Assembly: GCF_029873635.1 (NCBI RefSeq)
Contig: NC_080418.1
Location: forward strand, 12,937,562-13,001,561
Direction of reading: 5' to 3'
Source: Malania oleifera
Taxonomy: Eukaryota > Streptophyta > Magnoliopsida > Santalales > Ximeniaceae
Length of the DNA stretch: 64,000 bases
Shown: positions 10,361 through 19,734 of the stretch, one piece after another
How the letters are laid out: every line of letters starts with the position of its first letter
Numbering within the stretch: position 1 is the stretch's first letter
Program-made: the position numbers and the translations under genes
The notes under the pieces: generated by a model
The model's input: the letters and a program-made list of their open reading frames with translations, nothing else
What the model was told of the DNA's origin: nothing
Database searches by the model: none

Positions 10361-12427
10361 TTGATTACCGCTATTTACACTATTAATTGGGTTCCCACCC
10401 CTACTCTTTCCAATAAATCTCCATATGAGGCTCTCTATGGCAAGGTACCTGATTACTCTCTTCTTAAAGTCTTTGGTTGTGTTTGCTTTTTTTTGCTTCC
10501 ACCTCATGAACATACTAAACTTGAACTTCGCTTTCATCTCTGTTGCTTTCTTGGTTATGGCATTAAACACAAGGGTTATCGGTGCTATGACCCCATAGCC
10601 AAGTGTCTTCGAGTCTCTCGGCATGTTCAGTTTTGGGAACACAAAATGTTCACTAGTCTCTCTCCATTTTCTTCCGATTGTCTCTCATACTCCCCTATTT
10701 TCACTGATCCTGCCGTCGATCCCTCTCCCACTTTCTCTTCTAATGCAGGTTCTGCCAGTTCATCGGGTGATCCCTCTACGTCTGCTGCTCCCGAACCTGG
10801 ACCATCTGATGATCCTGTCGTCGCTTCCACTCCACTTGAGTCCACTGATTTGGATGTCCGTCGTTTTGGTCGGGTAAGGGTACCTCCTACCTATCTTAGT
10901 GACTTTCACTGCTTTTCTACTCTTGACTCCCTTCACGAGCCTCACAGTTATCGCAAAACTTGTTATGTTCCTCTTTGGCAGCAAGCTATGGCTGAAGAAC
11001 TTGCCGCACTTCACAAAAGTCATACTTGGGACCTGGTTGACTTGCCTCCTGGTAAGACTATAGTTAGGAACAAATGGGTGTACAAACAAAAAACAAACTC
11101 CAATGAATCTGAAGTACAACATAAAGCTCGTTTAGTGGCAAAGGGTTTTACTCAGGAATATGGCATTGATTATGAGGAAACATCTGCCCCTATTGCTCGT
11201 ATTAACTCTGTTCGCTCTCTTTTGGCTATTGCCTCTTCTCGGCGGTGGCCTTTATTTCAGATGGATGTCAAGAATGCCTTCTTACATGGTGATTTGACTG
11301 AGGAGGTATATATGCAGCCCCCTCCTGGGTATCCTCATTCTCCTGGTCAGGTTTGTCGTCTCTGCCGTGCTTTATATGGGCTTAAGCAAGCTCCCCATGC
11401 TTGGTTTGCCAAGTTCAGCTCTACTATTTCCCAGCTTGGGTTTGCCTCTAGCCCCTATGATTTAGCTCTTTTTACCCATCACACTACTACTGGCATCACT
11501 ATTCTCCTACTTTATGTTGACGATATGATCATTACTGGTGCTGATACTTCTGGTATTCATAACCTTAAGCAATTTCTGTGTCGGCAGTTTGAGATGAAAG
11601 ACCTTGGTTCTCTTCGCTACTTCCTTGTCTTAGAAGTGTCCCCAACCTATGATGGCTACTCCTTGACCCAAGCTAAATATGCCTCTGATCTTCTCACACG
11701 TGCTGGCCTCACCGATTGTATAATAACTGATAGTCTGCTGGAACCCAACATCATACTCCATTCTACTGATGGGGAGCTTCTTCCTGATGCCACTCGTTAC
11801 CAACAACTTGTTGGGAGCTTGATTTATCTCACTGTCACTAGACTAGACATTGCCTATGGGGTGCACCTTGTTAGTCAGTTTATGTCGACTCCTCGTTCCG
11901 TTCACTATGCAGCTGTTCTTTGCATCTTGCGATATGTGAAGGACCCCTTATTTCATGGCCTTTTTTTTTCCTCTCACTCATCCTTGACGTTACAAGTTTA
12001 TTCAGATGCTGATTGGGCAGGGGACCTTACTGATCATCGATCTACCACTGGTTTTCTTTTTTTACTTGGTGACTCTCTTATCTCTTAGCGGAGCAAAAAA
12101 CAAACTGTTGTTGCTCGCTCTAGCATTGAGGCTGAGTATCGGGCTCTTACTGATACTACTTTTGAACTTCTTTGGCTTCGTTGGCTTCTCTACGATATGG
12201 GAATTCCTCAGCCCTCGAGCACTCTGCTTTATTGTGACAATCATAGTGCTGTCCAAATTGCTCACAATGATGTCTTTCATGAACACACCAAACATATCGA
12301 GATCAACTGTCATTTTGTGCGTCATCATCTTCAGGATGGGACACTTCGCCTCTTGTCAGTTCCTTCGGCTGATCAGTTGGCTGATATCTTCACGAAAGCT
12401 CATCCACTAGTCGTCATCGTACTTTAG
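10361..12427 (+). pseudogene. copia pol remnant: integrase tail, RT, RNase H
   Basis: The long frame begins in the integrase C-terminal region (NKSPYEALYGKVPDYSLLKV). It then contains the RT_2 reverse transcriptase with FQMDVKNAFLHGDL, CRALYGLKQAP and the catalytic LLLYVDDMIITG, and an RNase H with VYSDADWAGDL. The final RNase H portion lies in a different frame, to about 12427. It is a fossil of the element at 9751-12597 and is not a host gene. Its lineage within copia was not settled by eye. Confidence 0.85.
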
Positions 12428-12478
12428 TCTGCAAACTCCATATGTCATCTTCGATACCACCTTGAGTTTGAGGGGGGA

Positions 12479-12597
12479 TGTTAGTATATCTCCCTAAAAT
12501 ACCCTTGTACCCTTGTACCCTTGTATGCCTCCTCGTACCTTATGAAAAGGATGCCCCTGTATAGTTGTTCTTGTACAAAAAGATTTTAATCTTAACA
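12479..12597 (+). repeat. 3' LTR of copia derivative
   Basis: This 119-bp repeat is preceded by the purine tract at 12470-12478 and matches the 5' LTR at 9751-9861. Confidence 0.85.
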
Positions 12598-13930
12598 ATT
12601 ATCATTCTTGTCATTTATATAATTTACATTACCTAAATATTTACATTATGCTACTCTAACTCTAACAAGTTTATAAATGTCCATTTCACCTTTTGTATCT
12701 AATCTAGTATATAAAGTATCATAACCTCGATGTTTAGTTTCACTAATAGTCTATTTTGCATTTTTCTTACCTCTTTACACTTTTCAAGATATCCTATATT
12801 TCTACAATTTTACCATATTTTACATCAATTTCTTTTTGTCTTTACAACTTTTTAGACATCTTAATTCCACCACAACTTTCTTCATTGCCCAAGTATCTTC
12901 CTCTAAATTCATCTAAAATCTCTTTCGTTATCTTTTTTAGAGTTAGTCATTTTATTCCACAATATTTGCATCTGTCTTATTCCCAAATGTTCAATGACTT
13001 TCTTTAATTATTTTATCTTTAAATTTTATTATATTTTCTCTTCAACTCCACTACATAATCCTCTTGTATTGACTTACATTACTCATTCTCTTCCATTTTT
13101 TAGTTTATATATATTTAATGATATGACTCTATATTGTGTAGTCAAACTTTCACCTATAATAACTTTGCAACCTTTAAATGATAGATGATCCTCCTTCCTA
13201 ATTAAGAAGAAATTTATTTAATTTTTATTTTGTCCACTCTTGAGAGTTATTAAATGTTCTCCTATTTTTATCAAGCAAATATTCAATATAACCAAATTGA
13301 ACATGGCAAAATCTAAAACTATATCACTGGTCTCATTTTTATCTCCAAATCTATGGCCTCCATATATTCTCTCATAACTTATATTGTATTTTCCAATGTA
13401 TCCATTCAAACCAGCTCTTATGAATGCCTTTTTAAACATTAGTATTGCTTATATAATACTAAATAATCTTCCCAAAATTATCTTTTAGGATTTTTTTCCT
13501 AAGCTTAGTTGAGGAGCATACGCACTAATGACATTAACAATCTCAGGATCTAGAGTTATTTTGGTTTGTATGATCCGATAACTTATTCTTCCAACATCTA
13601 CTACATTATCTTTTAGGTCTTTATATATAATGACCATCACCCTATTTTTATCTATCTCTTTTTCAGTGCACCAAAGCTCAAATCCATATTTTTTCAATTT
13701 ATCTAACTTTCTCTCCTATCAATTTCATTTATTGAAGGGAGCTTAAATTAGTTTTCCTTTTAATTATTGTTTTCACTATGTCCACACTTTTTTTTCTAAA
13801 AGTGTCCCTATACTCCAAGTTGCTAATTTAATCATAACTTTCCGAACTAACTTCATAATGCTCTCTCATCTAGGTTGACCCAATCTAGTCCACCCTTATC
13901 CATTTCTTGCTACACCCGAGTGGCATAAGT
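12598..13930 (-). mobile_element. RTE-type LINE, 5' endonuclease segment
   Basis: On the minus strand the order is typical of plant RTE elements: an ATWSIGTL-type start of the endonuclease (near 13830), GFELWCTEKE, IVNVISAYAPQLSLGKKS (13540-13485), then NGYIGKYNISYERIYGGHRF (13410-13340) and EHLITLKSGQNKN (near 13220). The 12598-13200 stretch should hold the fingers and palm start of RT but is too decayed to read. Stops interrupt the frame. Without the two insertions the whole LINE would be about 2.8 kb, a normal RTE size. Confidence 0.85.
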
Positions 13931-16039
13931 GCAATGCATCAATATAGGGGGTACCTTTGTGAATATTTGATAAGGATTCATGTTTAAAAGATACGATAAG
14001 TTTAGGCTAACTATCAACAACCTAACCTTGCCTTACTCCTTTATCTAGGCTTGAGATCTATTGTGTACAAAGATAATGCGTGACACAGGCAGAGTGCAAG
14101 TATCAATAGTTTCTTTTTTTTCTTTTGAATTTTTTTATGCAAACTTATTTCATAAAGGCAAAAAATAAAAAGAAACACTAAAAACCTGCACAGCCTACCC
14201 TAAGCAATCTAAACTAATATCTTATCCCGCATCTAGTTCACAATTATCTAAAGCACACCCTATATCCAACTTGAGAAACCACACAAACATCTGATAAGTC
14301 AACACCTAACATTGCTCCTCTAGTAAAGCTGTCAATCACTCCTCCGGTCAAGCCTTCATTATCTCCGTGAATCTTGGCTGCAATTACTCTAAACTTACTA
14401 GTTATTAGCTCTCGCATCCAATACTGACCATGTAAAAAACCATGTATAGTCATGTATCATAACGAATGAAATATAAAAAATTAATATTTTCTTTATGGTA
14501 TCAGAGCAAACATCCAAAGGAAGGGGAAGGGTGTGCAGATAGGAGTTCTGGAGAAGAAGCTGGTAAAGAGAGAGAGAGAGAGAGACGCAGGCGGCTTGTC
14601 GATTTTAGGAAATTTAAAACAAGCAATTTTAGCATGTGAAATCAAAGCTAGACTAAAATCAAAAACTCATGCACTAGTGCTTTTTGACAAAAAGAGAAAA
14701 AGAAAATTGTCTAATCCAAGAGTTGCAAATGGTTTGACTTATTTCATATCACACAATTTGAGCGTTAATAGTGGGATTTACTACTCCTTTTTGTGTTGAG
14801 ATCTGAAAAATGTGAAGTCCAATGCATATGTTAGCATATAAATTGAAAACACAAAACCTACTCTACCAACAAAGAATTGAGAATAAATTGAGAAAAATAC
14901 AAAAGAGAGCAAGAGAGGGAGACGAACTCATCAACAGCCAAAAAAAAGAAGCTAAACATATCTAGTCATGCCGAATTAAAAAAAAAAAAACACTTCAATT
15001 GAAAACCCTAGACATGCTTCATAAGAATCTAATTCAAAACTTGGATCTCTAGCAAAAAGAATCATTGGGCATGATGTACAAAATCCTCTAGGATCAATTT
15101 CATGAAAAGTTGGATGCCCCAATATAACAATGTAGACGACCAATTGTGAAATACGTAGGAAGTACCCTTAGACACTAAAAATGGACGACGAAGAAATAAC
15201 ATGCCAAAAATCAATCAGAGAATATAAAAAACAACAAGGGATTGTAAGAATTCTTCAATCTAAATCAAGATTCGACAATGGAGATTTAGGAATTGCTACT
15301 TTGCTAATGCAGTTGAGGTTAATGCTCACTGATGGAGTTGACAGTGATATTAAGTTAAAAAAAAAAAACTAAAATAAATACTAAAGTTTTACACATGATT
15401 AACATTTGATTTTTTTTAATAATATCAAAAAAAATTTCACTTTTAATAGTATTTGATATAAAGAAAAAAAATACGGCAGAAAAATAAATTTACTTATTAT
15501 TTTTTATTTTTTCCCTTTTTTCTATCAAATTTTTTTATCCAAAGAAAGCCTAAAAACCACTTGAGAATATTTTAAACTTTTTTATTTATTTATTTAAATA
15601 TAATCAACTAAATTAAAAATGAGAGATTACAATTTATGGGTTAGGGTTTTTTCTTATTCATCAAATCATAATTTTTTTTGTTATCTATCAACAACTTTGA
15701 ACAATTTAGGCTGTATTGTGTAGTAATTAAGTAATTATTAAGTTGCCACTTTTAATAAAATATAATTTTTAAAAATTAACTTACTTATAATATGGAGTTA
15801 TTGAATTTATCGTAATATTTAATAGATAGAATAAAAAAATTAATATCTAAACTAACTTGATGTTGGTACACTAAATTAGAATAGAAAATATATATAAGTA
15901 TAAAGATCAATTCTATTTTATTTCATCCTATTCTCACACACCAAATAAATCATAAGGGAGAAAGGATTTGATAACATACAACATAAGCTTTATCAAGAGG
16001 ACTAAACTAGGACCTTGCAATTTCTTATTTCACCGTGCA
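13931..16039. other. AT-rich non-coding DNA with an isolated primer-site-like motif
   Basis: No convincing gene was seen. TGGTATCAGAGC occurs at 14496-14507, where it could be a leftover primer site of a copia element, but I could not find a matching pair of LTRs around it. A short GA run lies at 14568-14585. From 15360 to 16000 the sequence is very AT-rich. Confidence 0.45.
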
Positions 16040-16270
16040 TCTAGATGACATTGCAATAAACTCGTCCACTGGGTGTGCCTCTCACGAGGTCAGCCTTTGC
16101 GCCTCCCGGGTTCGAGTTTCCCCTGAGTTCCTGAATTTACACCCTCGTGGTGCTGTGGGGCCGGTATCACGGGACGCGGGAATAGTCTTGGCTGTGTTGC
16201 ATCCCAGGGTAATCTGGTAGATGCCAGCTGAGGACACCCGATAATATCAAAAAATATATATATATATGGA
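16040..16270 (+). mobile_element. probable tRNA-derived SINE
   Basis: This is a GC-rich island in AT-rich DNA. It contains a box-B-like GGGTTCGAGTTTCC (16108-16121) preceded by GAGGTCAGCCTTTGCGCCTC, followed by a body with GGGCCGGTATCACGGGACGC, and it ends in an A-rich then TA-repeat tail (16247-16266). This layout fits a plant tRNA-derived SINE. Box A is poor and I found no clear target duplication, so the call is moderate. It does not fold as a real tRNA by eye. Confidence 0.5.
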
Positions 16271-16493
16271 AATTCCATAAGGCTAACCAAATGAAGTGTG
16301 AAAGGAAAGCCCCTCTTGTTCAAACCCTCAACTGGTTCAAAATATTTTAACCATGAAAAGTCTGATCTGCTCATGTACCATTGCTCTTTGCATATTAAAT
16401 TTTCATCACACAATAAATAAAAAATCTCATCTACAAATACTTTATATCCCTTTATTCAAATTAATGTTTAGCATGTCAGAAAGCTGACATGGA

Positions 16494-16681
16494 TGTTAGA
16501 ATATTGCCTCAAGGATTGAACAATTGGAACTGAAATTCAAGGCTACACAAGTTAAATTAGAAGAAGAGAAGATTAGTTAGTTAGTTTCTTTATTCTTGAT
16601 TCTTGTATTATATAAATACAGTCATATACTCTATATTTGAAGATATAGAAAATAATTTTTCAGTCCATGTAAAACTTCACA
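16494..16681 (+). repeat. 5' LTR of second copia derivative
   Basis: 188 bp. It contains a TATATAAATAC promoter-like box near 16611-16620 and pairs with 18419-18620. Confidence 0.88.
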
Positions 16682-16753
16682 TGGTATCAGAGCAATACTT
16701 CCCTTCCGCATTTTTTTTTTTTTTTTTTTTTTTTTTTTGAGTTTCAAGAAACC

Positions 16754-18505
16754 ATGGGAGCTGATTGTTTTTCTAATGAAGTTATTCTATATCCCATATC
16801 TGATTATCTTTCTAAAAAGCAATTGTTTCCTTCTCATAAAGCTTTTCTAGTCTCCATTTCAGCTTCTAAAGAACCCAAAACTTACAAATTGGCTGCTCAA
16901 ATACTTGAATGGCAAGCTACAATGCAAAATGAATTAAATGCCTTGGAATTAAATAAAACTTGGAAACTTGTTACTATTCCTCAAAACAAACAGACCATTG
17001 ATTGTAAGTGGGTATTTCAAATTAAGTATAAGGCAGATGGAACTATTGAGAGGTTCAAAGCTAGATTAGTAGCTAAAGGCTACACTCAACAAGCAGGGTT
17101 AGATTTCTTTGACACTTTTTCTCCTATAGCAAAAATAACTTCTATTCGGTTATTACTTGCTATAGCTACTATTAAAAATTGGCATCTTCACCAATTGGAT
17201 ATTAACAATGCATTCTTATATGGTGACTTGAATGAAGAAGTTTATATGGACTTGCCTCCTGGTTTGGTTGTCAAAGGAGAAAATAAAGTTTGTAAACCTT
17301 TAAAGAGTTTATATGGTTTGAAGCAAGCATCTAGGCAGTGGTTGGCTAAATTGTCCACAACATTGCTTGCTTATGGCTTTACTCAAGGTACTTCTGATTG
17401 TTCTTTGTTTATTAAGAAGTCTAAATCATCTTTCATAACTTTATTAGTTTATGTAGATGATATTCTTTTGGCCAGTGACAGTTTAAATGAAATACAGTTG
17501 CTTAAATCTTTTCTCCGTGACAAGTGTACAATTAATGACTTGGGGGAACTCAAATACTTTCTCGGTTTGGAGATAGCCAGAACTAGAATTGGTATATCTA
17601 TTTGTCAAAGAAAATTTATTCTGGACATACTTGAACAAGCAAAAGTTCTTGGTGCCAAACCAGTAGCTTTTCCCATGGATTCAAATTTAAAACTCACTGC
17701 TTCAGATGTTGATTCCTATGAGGATATTTCAGCCTATAGAAGATTAATTGGGAAACTGTTATATTTAACCTTAACTCGACCTGATCTTACATTTTCAGTT
17801 CAGGTTCTCAGCCAGTTTTTAGCTAAACCAGCAGTTAGTCATTTCAAAGCTGTCATTCGAGTTCTCAAATATTTAAAGACAACTCCTGGTCAAGGGTTAT
17901 TCTTCCCAGCTTCTTCAGAACAGCAGCTAAAGGCTTTCTCTGACAGTGACAGTGATTGGGCAAGATGTATTGACACTCGAAGGAGTGTCACTGGTTTTGC
18001 TGTTTTCTTGGGTGATTCCCTAATTTCTTGGAAGAGTAAAAAGCAAGCTACTATCAGCAGGTCCTCAACTGAAGCAGAATACAGGGCTATTGCTTCAACA
18101 GCTTGTGAACTTCAATGGATTTTGTATGCACTACATGATTTACATATTATTCATCAACAGCCAGCTTTGGTTTATACTGATAGTAATTCAGCCTTGTCAA
18201 TTGCTACTAATCCTGTCCAACATGAAATAACCAAGCATATAGAGATCGACTGCCATCTCATTCGAGAAAAACTCCAACAAAATATCATAAAGTTGTTCCA
18301 TGTTCCTTCACGATTGCAGCTAGCAGATATTTTTACAAAACCCCTCAGCTCACTTCCTTTTCATCATAATCTTCGCAAGATGAACATTCACAATATACAT
18401 GCTCATCTTGAGGGGGGGTGTTGGAATATTGCCTCAAAGATTGAACAATTAGAACTGAAATCCAAGGCTACACAAGTTAAATTAGAAGAAGAGAAGATTA
18501 GTTAG
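16754..18505 (+). CDS. copia polyprotein remnant (RT and RNase H only), element-encoded
   Basis: This is an uninterrupted 583-codon frame. Residues from about 55 to 300 are the RT_2 reverse transcriptase: NKTWKLVTIPQNKQTIDCKW, LHQLDINNAFLYGDL, CKPLKSLYGLKQASRQW and the catalytic LLVYVDDILLAS. The RNase H follows, with AFSDSDSDWARC, then SRSSTEAEYRAIA and YTDSNSALSIA, and the copia-typical end LADIFTKPL. The frame runs on into the 3' LTR. It begins directly with RT-linker sequence, since the upstream gag, protease and integrase are not in the element. It is a retroelement product and should not be annotated as a host gene. Confidence 0.88.
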   Translation: MGADCFSNEVILYPISDYLSKKQLFPSHKAFLVSISASKEPKTYKLAAQILEWQATMQNELNALELNKTWKLVTIPQNKQTIDCKWVFQIKYKADGTIERFKARLVAKGYTQQAGLDFFDTFSPIAKITSIRLLLAIATIKNWHLHQLDINNAFLYGDLNEEVYMDLPPGLVVKGENKVCKPLKSLYGLKQASRQWLAKLSTTLLAYGFTQGTSDCSLFIKKSKSSFITLLVYVDDILLASDSLNEIQLLKSFLRDKCTINDLGELKYFLGLEIARTRIGISICQRKFILDILEQAKVLGAKPVAFPMDSNLKLTASDVDSYEDISAYRRLIGKLLYLTLTRPDLTFSVQVLSQFLAKPAVSHFKAVIRVLKYLKTTPGQGLFFPASSEQQLKAFSDSDSDWARCIDTRRSVTGFAVFLGDSLISWKSKKQATISRSSTEAEYRAIASTACELQWILYALHDLHIIHQQPALVYTDSNSALSIATNPVQHEITKHIEIDCHLIREKLQQNIIKLFHVPSRLQLADIFTKPLSSLPFHHNLRKMNIHNIHAHLEGGCWNIASKIEQLELKSKATQVKLEEEKIS

Positions 18506-18620
18506 TTAGTTAGCTTGTTAGTTAGTTTCTTTATTCTTGATTCTTGTATTATATAAATACAGTCATATACTCTGTATTTGAAGATATAGAAAATTATTTT
18601 TCAGCCCATGTAACTTCACA
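18419..18620 (+). repeat. 3' LTR of second copia derivative
   Basis: 202 bp. Relative to the 5' copy it carries an expanded TTAG-rich stretch near 18500-18525. Confidence 0.88.
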
Positions 18621-18625
18621 ATGGA

Positions 18626-19584
18626 AAGAAAGAAACCACAAACCCCAACCACCAACTCAGTTCAAGAAAGATCCAAAAAAAGAGAAATCCAAACACAAAA
18701 AAAAAAAAAAAAAACCCAAAAATAAGAATTCTGAACTCCAAACAAGAATGTGGTGACAGGCTGCCCTCTCCAGCAAAGGCACCTGTAAACAATGCATGTG
18801 TGAAACTACGTATATATGTCTTTGTGGATGGGAAGCTCATTGGGTCTTAGTTCATCTCCCATCTTATATTCATTCCTGGAATTCAAACCTAAAGTCGTGA
18901 CATTGAAATTTCAGGCTCTCATACTCGATCACCAAACGTAAATCACAACATGAAGAGATGAGTAAGAAACCAAGAAACAGGAAGACAGTTCTAGTTAAGT
19001 TGCCAAAACTCCACTCTCATTGATATAGCTGACAACATAAATGCCGTAACTTGGTATAGATTTACAAAACATGCAGACGAGCACAAACACCCAATTTTCA
19101 TTCTCACCAAATATGAAGTGAGCCAAGTGGAATAGAAAAATGTCATGATTAGCAATCCATCTAGCTCTGTAATGTAATTACACAGCCTCTTCATCACTTC
19201 AAGCCGAATCTCCCATTTTGCAGAAGCAATTTCATTACAAGCCTATCACTAACTGCCTTCGTGACCTTCCATAAAAGCATTCAAACTACAAATTTATAGC
19301 AGTGACAAGATATTATGCATCACTCAGAAGACAGCATGATAAGGCCTGCGCACCGCAAGTGTGTTCTGAACAAAGGTACTCAGTGCCACAACTGATCCAA
19401 AAATATCCAGCCACAAATTAGTTCTCCCTCTTGCTTTGCTATTATTGGGTAATCCGAACAAACAAGTAAGAGAAATTGAAGCTTATATTCTAAAAAAGAC
19501 AGACAAAAACTTGTTAAACCTGCGGAATGTATGCAGATACATCAATGAACTTGCATGTGTTTGTGCTTGTGCTCGTTTGCGTGC

Positions 19585-19620
<36 letters not shown>

Positions 19621-19734
19621 AATATTCGCAGAATAGCATTGCCTTTGCCATTGCACATAGCAATGAGCAAAAGGCAGTAATCCAGTTTCGGACAATTTCA
19701 TAGTTCCTTTATTCTATGATCTGGAAAGCTGCCC
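18626..19734. other. 3' flank of the first GRAS gene
   Basis: No separate gene was seen. An A-run lies at 18698-18715 and a GA microsatellite at 19587-19618. The stretch 19470-19734 is recognisably similar to 30400-30647 downstream of the second GRAS gene (shared AGCTTATATTC, ACTTGCATGTGT and AAGGCAGTAA blocks), so the duplication that made the pair extended past the stop codon. An AATAAA-like signal on the minus strand lies at 19708-19713. Confidence 0.6.
19587..19618. repeat. GA microsatellite in 3' flank
   Basis: A perfect GA run of about 16 units lies within the presumed 3' UTR or flank of the GRAS gene at 19735. Confidence 0.85.

Larger units (their letters stand above)
9751..12597 (+). 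mobile_element. Ty1/copia deletion derivative, short LTRs
   Basis: The element has 111-bp (9751-9861) and 119-bp (12479-12597) LTRs that begin TGTTAGTATATC and end TCTTAACA. They are about 96% identical apart from one extra 8-bp ACCCTTGT unit in the 3' copy. A tRNA-iMet primer site, TGGTATCAGAGCC, follows at 9862, and a purine tract, GAGGGGGGA, precedes the 3' LTR. Flanks ATTAC and ATTAT look like a slightly diverged target duplication. The interior is only 2.6 kb: a GC-rich 5' stretch, the tail of integrase, RT and RNase H. Gag, protease and most of integrase are absent. It is broken in a few places. It interrupts the RTE LINE and is probably a few million years old or less. Confidence 0.85.
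16494..18620 (+). mobile_element. Ty1/copia derivative with intact RT-RNase H frame
   Basis: The LTRs are 188 bp (16494-16681) and 202 bp (18419-18620), starting TGTT(A/G)GAATATTGCC and ending CTTCACA. A perfect target duplication, ATGGA, lies at 16489-16493 and 18621-18625. A TGGTATCAGAGC primer site starts at 16682, and AGGGGGGG precedes the 3' LTR. The LTRs differ at about seven positions plus small length changes (about 96% identity), suggesting insertion roughly one to three million years ago on usual plant rates. The interior is only 1.7 kb: a T-run leader and one long frame. Gag, protease and integrase are missing, so it cannot have moved without help from a complete relative. Confidence 0.9.

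Noticed and set aside
14496-14507. TGGTATCAGAGC taken as the primer site of another copia element
   Set aside because: No LTR pair or coding domain could be found around it, so it is only noted as a motif.
16100-16125. Box-B-like GGGTTCGAGTTTCC considered as part of a working tRNA gene
   Set aside because: No acceptor stem, proper box A or anticodon arm could be laid out by eye; a SINE fits better.
16754-18505. 583-codon frame considered as a host gene
   Set aside because: It is flanked by paired LTRs and a target duplication and contains only copia RT and RNase H domains.
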